A stretch of 64,000 nt of DNA from positions 38,018,966 to 38,082,965 of the forward strand of contig OY723408.1 of the NCBI GenBank assembly GCA_963210345.1, written 5' to 3'. Positions 27,301 through 40,400 of the stretch are shown here, piece after piece (the stretch's first letter is position 1; each line of letters opens with the position of its first letter). Below the pieces are notes generated by a model, which saw nothing but the letters and a program-made list of their open reading frames with translations, was not told where the DNA came from and searched no databases. Position numbers and translations under genes: made by a program. This stretch comes from Inga oerstediana. Taxonomy: Eukaryota > Streptophyta > Magnoliopsida > Fabales > Fabaceae.

Positions 27301-30300
27301 GTGGCGGTTGAGGACACAAACAGATGAATTTGACAACATTATTTGACAATCTAGAATCCTCATGAAAAATGGAGTGGATAGGTGGGTTTTCACCCCATTC
27401 CGAGACAGTGACGAAACTATCATTCTTTTGCCCTCAAATTAGCCCAAATCTCGTTCGTGGCGGTTAAGGACACAAACAGATGAATTTGACAACATTATTT
27501 GACATTCTAGAATCCTTATGAAAAATGGAGTGGATAGGTGTGTTTTCACCGCATTCTGAGACAGTGACGAAACTATCATTCTTTTGACCTCAAATTAGCC
27601 CAAATCTCGTTCGTGGCGGTTGAGGACACAAACAGATGAATTTGACAACATTATTTGAAATTCTAGAATCCTCATGAAAAATGGAGTGGATAGGTGGGTT
27701 TTCACCGTATTACGAGACAGTGACCAAACTTTCATTCTTTTGATTTCAAATTAGCCCAAATCTCGTTCGTGGCGGTTGAGGACACAAACAGATGAATTTG
27801 ACAACATTATTTGAAATTCTAGAATCCTCATGAAAAATGGAGTGGATAGGTGGGTTTTCACCGTATTACGAGACAGTGACCAAACTTTCATTCTTTTGAT
27901 TTCAAATTAGCCCAAATCTCGTTCGTGGCGGTTGAGGACACAAACAGATGAATTTGACAACATTATTTGACATTCTAGAATCCTTATGAAAAATGGAGTG
28001 GATAGGTGTGTTTTCACCGGATTCTGAGACAGTGACGAAACTATCATTCTTTTGACCTCAAATTAGCCCAAATCTCGTTCGTGGCGGTTGAGGACACAAA
28101 CAGATGAATTTGACAACATTATTTGAAATTCTAGAATCCGCATGAAAAATGGAGTGGATAGGTGGGTTTTCACCGCATTCCGAGACAGTGACCAAACTTT
28201 CATTCTTTTGATTTCAAATTAGCCCAAATCTCGTTCGTGGCGGTTGAGGACACAAACAGCTGAATTTGACAACATTATTTGACATTCTAGAATCCTCATG
28301 AAAAATGGAGTGGATAGGTGGGTTTTCACCGCATTCTGAGACAGTGACGAAACTATCATTCTTTTGACCTCAAATTAGCCCAAATCTCGTTCGTGGCGGT
28401 TGAGGACACAAACAGATGAATTTGACAACATTATTTGACATTCTAGAATCCTCATGAAAAATGGAGTGGATAGGTGGGTTTTCACCCCATTCCGAGACAG
28501 TGACGAAACTATCATTCTTTTGACATCAAATTAGCCCAAATCTCGTTCATGGCGGTTGTGGACACAAACAGATGAATTTGACAACATTATTTGACATTCT
28601 AGAATCCGCTTGAAAAATGGAGTGGATAGGTGGGTTTTCACCGCATTCCGAGACAGTGACGAGACTATCATTCTTTTGCCCTCAAATTAGCCCAAATCTC
28701 GTTCGTGGCGGTTGAGGACACAAACAGATGAATTTGACAACATTATTTGACATTCTAGAATCCTTATGAAAAATGGAGTGGATAGGTGTGTTTTCACCGC
28801 ATTCTGAGACAGTGACGAAACTATCATTCTTTTGACCTCAAATTAGCCCAAATCTCGTTCGTGGCGGTTGAGGACACAAACAGATGAATTTGACAACATT
28901 ATTTGAAATTCTAGAATCCTCATGAAAAATGGAGTGGATAGGTGGGTTTTCACCGTATTACGAGACAGTGACCAAACTTTCATTCTTTTGATTTCAAATT
29001 AGCCCAAATCTCGTTCGTGGCGGTTGAGGACACAAACAGATGAATTTGACAACATTATTTGAAATTCTAGAATCCTCATGAAAAATGGAGTGGATAGGTG
29101 GGTTTTCACCGTATTACGAGACAGTGACCAAACTTTCATTCTTTTGATTTCAAATTAGCCCAAATCTCGTTCGTGGCGGTTGAGGACACAAACAGATGAA
29201 TTTGACAACATTATTTGACATTCTAGAATCCTTATGAAAAATGGAGTGGATAGGTGTGTTTTCACCGGATTCTGAGAAAGTGACGAAACTATCATTCTTT
29301 TGACCTCAAATTAGCCCAAATCTCGTTCGTGGCGGTTGAGGACACAAACAGATGAATTTGACAACATTATTTGAAATTCTAGAATCCGCATGAAAAATGG
29401 AGTGGATAGGTGGGTTTTCACCGCATTCCGAGACAGTGACCAAACTTTCATTCTTTTGATTTCAAATTAGCCCAAATCTCGTTCGTGGCGGTTGAGGACA
29501 CAAACAGATGAATTTGACAACATTATTTGACATTCTAGAATCCTCATGAAAAATGGAGTGGATAGGTGGGTTTTCACCCCATTCCGATACAGTGACCAAA
29601 CTTTCATTCTTTTGACCTCAAATTAGCCCAAATCTCGTTCGTGGCGGTTGAGGACACAAACAGATGAATTTGACAACATTATTTGACAATCTAGAATCCT
29701 CATGAAAAATGGAGTGGATAGGTGGGTTTTCACCCCATTCCGAGACAGTGACGAAACTATCATTCTTTTGACATCAAATTAGCCCAAATCTCGTTCATGG
29801 CGGTTGAGGACACAAACAGATGAATTTGACAACATTATTTGACAGTCTAGAATCCGCTTGAAAAATGGAGTGGATAGGTGGGTTTTCACCGCATTCCGAG
29901 ACAGTGACGAAACTATCATTCTTTTGCCCTCAAATTAGCCCAAATCTCGTTCGTGGCGGTTGAGGACACAAACAGATGAATTTGACAACATTATTTGAAA
30001 TTCTAGAATCCGCATGAAAAATGGAGTGGATAGGTGGGTTTTCACCGCATTCCGAGACAGTGACGAAACTATCATTCTTTTGACCTCAAATTAGCCCAAA
30101 TCTCGTTCGTGGCGGTTGAGGACACAAACAGATGAATTTGACAACATTATTTGACATTCTAGAATCCGCATGAAAAATGGAGTGGATAGGTGGGTTTTCA
30201 CCGCATTCCGAGACAGTGACGAAACTATCATTCTTTTGACCTCAAATTAGCCCAAATCTCGTTCGTGGCGGTTGAGGACACAAACAGATGAATTTGACAA

Positions 30301-30577
30301 CATTATTTGACATTCTAGAATCCTTATGAAAAATGGAGTGGATAGGTGTGTTTTCACCGCATTCTGAGACAGTGACGAAACTATCATTCTTTTGACCTCA
30401 AATTAGCCCAAATCTCGTTCGTGGCGGTTGAGGACACAAACAGATGAATTTGACAACATTATTTGACAATCTAGAATCCTCATGAAAAATGGAGTGGATA
30501 GGTGGGTTTTCACCCCATTCCGAGACAGTGACGAAACTATCATTCTTTTGACATCAAATTAGCCCAAATCTCGTTCG
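24338..30577. repeat. 20-mer HOR (3,120 bp), apparently exact tandem duplication
   Basis: Copies in whole monomers are 24,338-27,457 and 27,458-30,577. Line-by-line comparison shows no difference from about 24,275-27,430 against 27,395-30,550. Private marks present in both: ggttaagg (24,345 and 27,465), aacagctg (about 25,136 and 28,256), ggttgtgg (about 25,435 and 28,555), gagactatc (about 25,541 and 28,661), gagaaag (about 26,155 and 29,275) and gacagtctag (26,722 and 29,842). Inside each copy the string B-A-A-B'-X occurs twice at offset 1,248. The junction monomer at 27,302 is C-like in front and E-like behind. Confidence 0.93.
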
Positions 30578-31513
30578 TGGCGGTTGAGGACACAAACAGA
30601 TGAATTTGACAACATTATTTGACAATCTAGAATCCTCATGAAAAATGGAGTGGATAGGTGGGTTTTCACCCCATTCCGAGACAGTGACGAAACTATCATT
30701 CTTTTGACATCAAATTAGCCCAAATATCGTTCGTGGCGGTTGAGGACACAAACAGATGAATTTGAAAACACTATTTGACATTTTAGAATCCTCATGAAAA
30801 ATGGAGTGGATAGGTGGGTTTTCACCGCATTCCGAGACAGTGACGAAACTATCATTCTTTTGCCCTCAAATTAGCACAAATCTCGTTCGTGGCGGTTGAG
30901 GACACAAACAGATGAATTTGACAACATTATTTGAAATTCTAGAATCCTCATGAAAAATGGAGTGGATAGGTGGGTTTTCACCGTATTACGAGACAGTGAC
31001 CAAACTTTCATTCTTTTGATTTCAAATTAGCCCAAATCTCGTTCGTGGCGGTTGAGGACACAAACAGATGAATTTGACAACATTATTTGACATTCTAGAA
31101 TCCTCATGAAAAATGGAGTGGATAGGTGGGTTTTCACCCCATTCCGATACAGTGACCAAACTTTCATTGTTTTGACCTCAAATTAGCCCAAATCTCGTTC
31201 GTGGCGGTTGAGGACACAAACAGATGAATTTGACAACATTATTTGACAATCTAGAATCCTCATGAAAAATGGAGTGGATAGGTGGGTTTTCACCCCATTC
31301 CGAGACAGTGACGAAACTATCATTCTTTTGACATCAAATTAGCCCAAATCTCGTTCGTGGCGGTTGAGGACACAAACAGATGAATTTGACAACATTATTT
31401 GACATTCTAGAATCCGCTTGAAAAATGGAGTGGATAGGTGGGTTTTCACCGCATTCCGAGACAGTGACGAAACTATCATTCTTTTGCCCTCAAATTAGCC
31501 CAAATCTCGTTCG
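30578..31513. repeat. Six-monomer linker between HOR blocks
   Basis: Order is C (with aaatatcg), D, A, F, C, E, the same six-subtype string that opens the 9-mer HOR at 20,594 and 23,402. The F monomer has cattgttttg instead of cattcttttg near 31,169. It links the 20-mer duplication to the 8-mer HOR. Confidence 0.85.
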
Positions 31514-34009
31514 TGGCGGTTGAGGACACAAACAGATGAATTTGACAACATTATTTGACATTCTAGAATCCTTATGAAAAATGGAGTGGATAGGTGTGTT
31601 TTCACCGCATTCTGAGACAGTGACGAAACTATCATTCTTTTGACCTCAAATTAGCCCAAATCTCGTTCGTGGCGGTTGAGGACACAAACAGATGAATTTG
31701 ACAACATTATTTGAAATTCTAGAATCCTCATGAAAAATGGAGTGGATAGGTGGGTTTTCACCGTATTACGAGACAGTGACCAAACTTTCATTCTTTTGAT
31801 TTCAAATTAGCCCAAATCTCGTTCGTGGCAGTTGAGGACACAAACAGATGAATTTGACAACATTATTTGACATTCTAGAATCCTTATGAAAAATGGAGTG
31901 GATAGGTGTGTTTTCACCGGATTCTGAGACAGTGACGAAACTATCATTCTTTTGACCTCAAATTAGCCCAAATCTCGTTCGTGGCGGTTGAGGACACAAA
32001 CAGATGAATTTGACAACATTATTTGAAATTCTAGAATCCGCATGAAAAATGGAGTGGATAGGTGGGTTTTCACCGCATTCCGAGACAGTGACCAAACTTT
32101 CATTCGTTTGATTTCAAATTAGCCCAAATCTCGTTCGTGGCGGTTGAGGACACAAACAGATGAATTTGACAACATTATTTGACATTCTAGAATCCTCATG
32201 AAAAATGGAGTGGATAGGTGGGTTTTCACCCCATTCCGATACAGTGACCAAACTTTCATTCTTTTGACCTCAAATTAGCCCAAATCTCGTTCGTGGCGGT
32301 TGAGGACACAAACAGATGAATTTGACAACATTATTTGACAATCTAGAATCCTCATGAAAAATGGAGTGGATAGGTGGGTTTTCACCCCATTCCGAGACAG
32401 TGACGAAACTATCATTCTTTTGACATCAAATTAGCCCAAATCTCGTTCATGGCGGTTGAGGACACAAACAGATGAATTTGACAACATTATTTGACATTCT
32501 AGAATCCGCTTGAAAAATGGAGTGGATAGGTGGGTTTTCACCGCATTCCGAGACAGTGACGAAACTATCATTCTTTTGCCCTCAAATTAGCCCAAATCTC
32601 GTTCGTGGCGGTTGAGGACACAAACAGATGAATTTGACAACATTATTTGAAATTCTAGAATCAGCATGAAAAATGGAGTGGATAGGTGGGTTTTCACCGC
32701 ATTCCGAGACAGTGACGAAACTATCATTCTTTTGCCCTCAAATTAGCCCAAATCTCGTTCGTGGCGGTTGAGGACACAAACAGATGAATTTGACAACATT
32801 ATTTGACATTCTAGAATCCTTATGAAAAATGGAGTGGATAGGTGTGTTTTCACCGCATTCTGAGACAGTGACGAAACTATCATTCTTTTGACCTCAAATT
32901 AGCCCAAATCTCGTTCGTGGCGGTTGAGGACACAAACAGATGAATTTGACAACATTATTTGAAATTCTAGAATCCTCATGAAAAATGGAGTGGATAGGTG
33001 GGTTTTCACCGTATTACGAGACAGTGACCAAACTTTCATTCTTTTGATTTCAAATTAGCCCAAATCTCGTTCGTGGCGGTTGAGGACACAAACAGATGAA
33101 TTTGACAACATTATTTGACATTCTAGAATCCTTATGAAAAATGGAGTGGATAGGTGTGTTTTCACCGGATTCTGAGACAGTGACGAAACTATCATTCTTT
33201 TGACCTCAAATTAGCCCAAATCTCGTTCGTGGCGGTTGAGGACACAAACAGATGAATTTGACAACATTATTTGAAATTCTAGAATCCGCATGAAAAATGG
33301 AGTGGATAGGTGGGTTTTCACCGCATTCCGAGACAGTGACCAAACTTTCATTCGTTTGATTTCAAATTAGCCCAAATCTCGTTCGTGGCGGTTGAGGACA
33401 CAAACAGATGAATTTGACAACATTATTTGACATTCTAGAATCCTCATGAAAAATGGAGTGGATAGGTGGGTTTTCACCCCATTCCGATACAGTGACCAAA
33501 CTTTCATTCTTTTGACCTCAAATTAGCCCAAATCTCGTTCGTGGCGGTTGAGGACACAAACAGATGAATTTGACAACATTATTTGACAATCTAGAATCCT
33601 CATGAAAAATGGAGTGGATAGGTGGGTTTTCACCCCATTCCGAGACAGTGACGAAACTATCATTCTTTTGACATCAAATTAGCCCAAATCTCGTTCATGG
33701 CGGTTGAGGACACAAACAGATGAATTTGACAACATTATTTGACATTCTAGAATCCGCTTGAAAAATGGAGTGGATAGGTGGGTTTTCACCGCATTCCGAG
33801 ACAGTGACGAAACTATCATTCTTTTGCCCTCAAATTAGCCCAAATCTCGTTCGTGGCGGTTGAGGACACAAACAGATGAATTTGACAACATTATTTGAAA
33901 TTCTAGAATCCGCATGAAAAATGGAGTGGATAGGTGGGTTTTCACCCCATTCCGAGACAGTGACGAAACTATCATTCTTTTGACCTCAAATTAGCCCAAA
34001 TCTCGTTCG
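31514..34009. repeat. 8-mer HOR (1,248 bp), two copies
   Basis: Unit order is B A B' X F C E plus an aaattctag monomer. Copies are 31,514-32,761 and 32,762-34,009. The rare cattcgtttgatttc variant is shared at 32,101 and 33,349. Copy 1 alone has tggcag at about 31,826, and the last monomers differ (tcagcatg with gccctc in copy 1; ccgcatg with ccccattcc and gacctc in copy 2). X is the chimeric G/A monomer also found in the 20-mer HOR, so the two HORs share ancestry. Confidence 0.88.
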
Positions 34010-37000
34010 TGGCGGTTGAGGACACAAACAGATGAATTTGACAACATTATTTGACATTCTAGAATCCGCATGAAAAATGGAGTGGATAGGTGGGTTTTCA
34101 CCGCATTCCGAGACAGTGACGAAACTATCATTCTTTTGACCTCAAATTAGCCCAAATCTCGTTCGTGGCGGTTGAGGACACAAACAGATGAATTTGACAA
34201 CATTATTTGACATTCTAGAATCCTTATGAAAAATGGAGTGGATAGGTGTGTTTTCACCGGATTCTGAGACAGTGACGAAACTATCATTCTTTTGACCTCA
34301 AATTACCCCAAATCTCGTTCGTGGCGGTTGAGGACACAAACAGATGAATTTGACAACATTATTTGACATTCTAGAATCCGCATGAAAAATGGAGTGGATA
34401 GGTGGGTTTTCACCCCATTCCGAGACAGTGACGAAACTATCATTCTTTTGACATCAAATTAGCCCAAATATCGTTCGTGGCGGTTGAGGACACAAACAGA
34501 TGAATTTGAAAACACTATTTGACATTTTAGAATCCTCATGAAAAATGGAGTGGATAGGTGGGTTTTCACTGCATTCCGAGACAGTGACCAAACTTTCATC
34601 CTTTTGACCTCAAATTAGCCCAAATCTCGTTCGTGGCGGTTGAGGACACAAACAGATGAATTTGACAACATTTTTTGACATTCTTGAATCCGCATGAAAA
34701 ATGGAGTGGATAAGTGGGTTTTCACCGCATTCCGAGACAGTGACCAAACTATCATTCTTTTGACCTCAAATTAGCACAAATCTCGTTCGTGGCGGTTGAG
34801 GACACAAACAGATGAATTTGACAACATTATTTGAAATTCTAGAATCCTCATGAAAAATGGAGTGGATAGGTGGGTTTTCACTGTATTACGAGACAGTGAC
34901 CAAACTTTCATTTTTTTGATTTCAAATTAGCCCAAATCTCGTTCGTGGCGGTTGAGGACACAAACAGATGAATTTGACAACATTATTTGAAATTCTAGAA
35001 TCCTTATGAAAAATGGAGTGGATAGGTGTGTTTTCACCGGATTCTGAGACAGTGACGAAACTATCATTCTTTTGACCTCAAATTAGCCCAAATCTCGTTC
35101 GTGGCGGTTGAGGACACAAACAGATGAATTTGACAACATTATTTGACATTCTAGAATCCGCATGAAAAAAGGAGTGGATAGGTGGGTTTTCACCCCATTC
35201 CGAGACAGTGACGAAACTATCATTCTTTTGACATCAAATTAGCCCAAATATCGTTCGTGGCGGTTGAGGACACAAACAGATGAATTTGAAAACACTATTT
35301 GACATTTTAGAATCCTCATGAAAAATGGAGTGGATAGGTGGGTTTTCACTGCATTCCGAGACAGTGACCAAACTTTCATCCTTTTGACCTCAAATTAGCC
35401 CAAATCTCGTTCGTGGCGGTTGAGGACACAAACAGATGAATTTGACAACATTTTTTGACATTCTTGAATCCGCATGAAAAATGGAGTGGATACGTGGGTT
35501 TTCACCGCATTCCGAGACAGTGACCAAACTATCATTCTTTTGACCTCAAATTAGCACAAATCTCGTTCGTGGCGGTTGAGGACACAAACAGATGAATTTG
35601 ACAACATTATTTGAAATTCTAGAATCCTCATGAAAAATGGAGTGGATAGGTGGGTTTTCACCGTATTACGAGACAGTGACCAAACTTTCATTCTTTTGAT
35701 TTCAAATTAGCCCAAATCTCGTTCGTGGCGGTTGAGGACACAAACAGATGAATTTGACAACATTATTTGACATTCTAGAATCCGCATGAAAAATGGAGTG
35801 GATAGGTGGGTTTTCACCGCATTTCGAGACAGTGACGAAACTATCATTCTTTTGACCTCAAATTAGCCCAAATCTCGTTCGTGGCGGTTGAGGACACAAA
35901 CAGATGAATTTGACAACATTATTTGACATTCTAGAATCCTTATGAAAAATGGAGTGGATAGGTGTGTTTTCACCGGATTCTGAGACAGTGACGAAACTAT
36001 CATTCTTTTGACCTCAAATTAGCCCAAATCTCGTTCGTGGCGGTTGAGGACACAAACAGATGAATTTGACAACATTATTTGACATTCTAGAATCCGCATG
36101 AAAAATGGAGTGGATAGGTGGGTTTTCACCCCATTCAGAGACAGTGACGAAACTATCATTCTTTTGACATCAAATTAGCCCAAATATCGTTCGTGGCGGT
36201 TGAGGACACAAACAGATGAATTTGAAAACACTATTTGACATTTTAGAATCCTCATGAAAAATGGAGTGGATAGGTGGGTTTTCACTGCATTCCGAGACAG
36301 TGACCAAACTTTCATCCTTTTGACCTCAAATTAGCCCAAATCTCGTTCGTGGCGGTTGAGGACACAAACAGATGAATTTGACAACATTTTTTGACATTCT
36401 TGAATCCGCATGAAAAATGGAGTGGATAAGTGGGTTTTCACCGCATTCCGAGACAGTGACCAAACTATCATTCTTTTGACCTCAAATTAGCACAAATCTC
36501 GTTCGTGGCGGTTGAGGACACAAACAGATGAATTTGACAACATTATTTGAAATTCTAGAATCCTCATGAAAAATGGAGTGGATAGGTGGGTTTTCACTGT
36601 ATTACGAGACAGTGACCAAACTTTCATTCTTTTGATTTCAAATTAGCCCAAATCTCGTTCGTGGCGGTTGAGGACACAAACAGATGAATTTGACAACATT
36701 ATTTGAAATTCTAGAATCCTTATGAAAAATGGAGTGGATAGGTGTGTTTTCACCGGATTCTGAGACAGTGACGAAACTATCATTCTTTTGACCTCAAATT
36801 AGCCCAAATCTCGTTCGTGGCGGTTGAGGACACAAACAGATGAATTTGACAACATTATTTGACATTCTAGATTCCGCATGAAAAAAGGAGTGGATAGGTG
36901 GGTTTTCACCCCATTCCGAGACAGTGACGAAACTATCATTCTTTTGACATCAAATTAGCCCAAATATCGTTCGTGGCGGTTGAGGACACAAACAGATGAA

Positions 37001-37441
37001 TTTGAAAACACTATTTGACATTTTAGAATCCTCATGAAAAATGGAGTGGATAGGTGGGTTTTCACTGCATTCCGAGACAGTGACCAAACTTTCATCCTTT
37101 TGACCTCAAATTAGCCCAAATCTCGTTCGTGGCGGTTGAGGACACAAACAGATGAATTTGACAACATTTTTTGACATTCTTGAATCCGCATGAAAAATGG
37201 AGTGGATAAGTGGGTTTTCACCGCATTCCGAGACAGTGACCAAACTATCATTCTTTTGACCTCAAATTAGCACAAATCTCGTTCGTGGCGGTTGAGGACA
37301 CAAACAGATGAATTTGACAACATTATTTGAAATTCTAGAATCCTCATGAAAAATGGAGTGGATAGGTGGGTTTTCACCGTATTACGAGACAGTGACCAAA
37401 CTTTCATTCTTTTGATTTCAAATTAGCCCAAATCTCGTTCG
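34010..37441. repeat. 11-mer HOR (1,716 bp), two copies
   Basis: Unit order is H B' C' D I A, then B' (an aaattctag form) C' D I A. Copies are 34,010-35,725 and 35,726-37,441. A shared rare mark is catgaaaaaagg (35,161 and 36,877). D carries ccaaactttcatcc and I carries acattttttgac. Copy-specific changes include aattacccc near 34,304, gatacgtgg near 35,491, gcatttcgag near 35,820 and attccgcatg near 36,871. The unit is itself a near-duplicate of a 5/6-monomer module. Confidence 0.88.
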
Positions 37442-40400
37442 TGGCGGTTGAGGACACAAACAGATGAATTTGACAACATTATTTGACATTCTAGAATCCT
37501 CATGAAAAATGGAGTGGATAGGTGGGTTTTCACCCCATTCCGATTCAGTGACCAAACTTTCATTCTTTTGACCTCAAATTAGCCCAAATCTCGTTCGTGG
37601 CGGTTGAGGACACAAACAGATGAATTTGACAACATTATTTGACATTCTAGAATCCGCTTGAAAAATGGAGTGGATAGGTGGGTTTTCACCGCATTCCGAG
37701 ACAGTGACGAAACTATCATTCTTTTGCCCTCAAATTAGCCCAAATCTCGTTCATGGCGGTTGAGGACACAAACAGAAGAATTTGACAACATTATTTGACA
37801 TTCTAGAATCCGCTTGAAAAATGGAGTGGATAGGTGGGTTTTCACCGCATTCCGAGACAGTGACGAAACTATCATTCTTTTGCCCTCAAATTAGCCCAAA
37901 TCTCGTTCGTGGCGGTTGAGGACACAAACAGATGAATTTGACAACATTATTTGAAATTCTAGAATCCGCATGAAAAATGGAATGGATAGGTGGGTTTTCA
38001 CCGCATTCCGAGACAGTGATGAAACAATCATTCTTTTGACCTCAAATTAGCACAAATCTCGTTCGTGGCGGTTGAGGACACAAACAGATGAATTTGACAA
38101 CATTATTTGAAATTCTAGAATCCGCATGAAAAATGGAGTGGATAGGTGGGTTTTCACCGCATTCCGAGACAGTGACGAAACAATCATTCTTTTGACCTCA
38201 AATTAGCCCAAATCTCGTTTGTGGCGGTTGAGGACACAAACAGATGAATTTGACAACATTATTTGAAATTCTAGAATCCGCATGAAAAATGGAGTGGATA
38301 GGTGGGTTTTCACCGCATTCCGAGACAGTGACGAAACAATCATTCTTTTGACCTCAAATTAGCCCAAATCTCGTTCGTGGCGGTTGAGGACACAAACAGA
38401 TGAATTTGACAACATTATTTGACATTCTAGAATCCGCATGAAAAATGGAGTGGATAGGTGGGTTTTCACCGCATTCCGAGACAGTGACGAAACTATCATT
38501 CTTTTGACCTCAAATTAGCCCAAATCTCGTTCGTGGCGGTTGAGGACACAAACAGATGAATTTGACAACATTATTTGACATTCTAGAATCCTTATGAAAA
38601 ATGGAGTGGATAGGTGTGTTTTCACCGGATTCTGAGACAGTGACGAAACTATCATTCTTTTGACCTCAAATTAGCCCAAATCTCGTTCGTGGCGGTTGAG
38701 GACACAAACAGATGAATTTGACAACATTATTTGACATTCTAGAATCCGCATGAAAAATGGAGTGGATAGGTGGGTTTTCACCCCATTCCGAGACAGTGAC
38801 GAAACTATCATTCTTTTGACATCAAATTAGCCCAAATATCGTTCGTGGCGGTTGAGGACACAAACAGATGAATTTGAAAACACTATTTGACATTTTAGAA
38901 TCCTCATGAAAAATGGAGTGGATAGGTGGGTTTTCACTGCATTCCGAGACAGTGACCAAACTTTCATCCTTTTGACCTCAAATTAGCCCAAATCTCGTTC
39001 GTGGCGGTTGAGGACACAAACAGATGAATTTGACAACATTTTTTGACATTCTTGAATCCGCATGAAAAATGGAGTGGATAAGTGGGTTTTCACCGCATTC
39101 CGAGACAGTGACCAAACTATCATTCTTTTGACCTCAAATTAGCACAAATCTCGTTCGTGGCGGTTGAGGACACAAACAGATGAATTTGACAACATTATTT
39201 GAAATTCTAGAATCCTCATGAAAAATGGAGTGGATAGGTGGGTTTTCACCGTATTACGAGACAGTGACCAAACTTTCATTCTTTTGATTTCAAATTAGCC
39301 CAAATCTCGTTCGTGGCGGTTGAGGACTAAAACAGATGAATTTGACAACATTATTTGACATTCTAGAATCCTCATGAAAAATGGAGTGGATAGGTGGGTT
39401 TTCACCCCATTCCGATTCAGTGACCAAACTTTCATTCTTTTGACCTCAAATTAGCCCAAATCTCGTTCGTGGCGGTTGAGGACACAAACAGATGAATTTG
39501 ACAACATTATTTGACATTCTAGAATCCGCTTGAAAAATGGAGTGGATAGGTGGGTTTTCACCGCATTCCGAGACAGTGACGAAACTATCATTCTTTTGCC
39601 CTCAAATTAGCCCAAATCTCGTTCATGGCGGTTGAGGACACAAACAGATGAATTTGACAACATTATTTGACATTCTAGAATCCGCTTGAAAAATGGAGTG
39701 GATAGGTGGGTTTTCACCGCATTCCGAGACAGTGACGAAACTATCATTCTTTTGCCCTCAAATTAGCCCAAATCTCGTTCGTGGCGGTTGAGGACACAAA
39801 CAGATGAATTTGACAACATTATTTGAAATTCTAGAATCCGCATGAAAAATGGAATGGATAGGTGGGTTTTCACCGCATTCCGAGACAATGATGAAACAAT
39901 CATTCTTTTGACCTCAAATTAGCACAAATCTCGTTCGTGGCGGTTGAGGACACAAACAGATGAATTTGACAACATTATTTGAAATTCTAGAATCCGCATG
40001 AAAAATGGAGTGGATAGGTGGGTTTTCACCGCATTCCGAGACAGTGACGAAACAATCATTCTTTTGACCTCAAATTAGCCCAAATCTCGTTCGTGGCGGC
40101 TGAGGACACAAACAGATGAATTTGACAACATTATTTGAAATTCTAGAATCCGCATGAAAAATGGAGTGGATAGGTGGGTTTTCACCGCATTCCGAGACAG
40201 TGACGAAACAATCATTCTTTTGACCTCAAATTAGCCCAAATCTCGTTCGTGGCGGTTGAGGACACAAACAGATGAATTTGACAACATTATTTGACATTCT
40301 AGAATCCGCATGAAAAATGGAGTGGATAGGTGGGTTTTCACCGCATTCCGAGACAGTGACGAAACTATCATTCTTTTGACCTCAAATTAGCCCAAATCTC

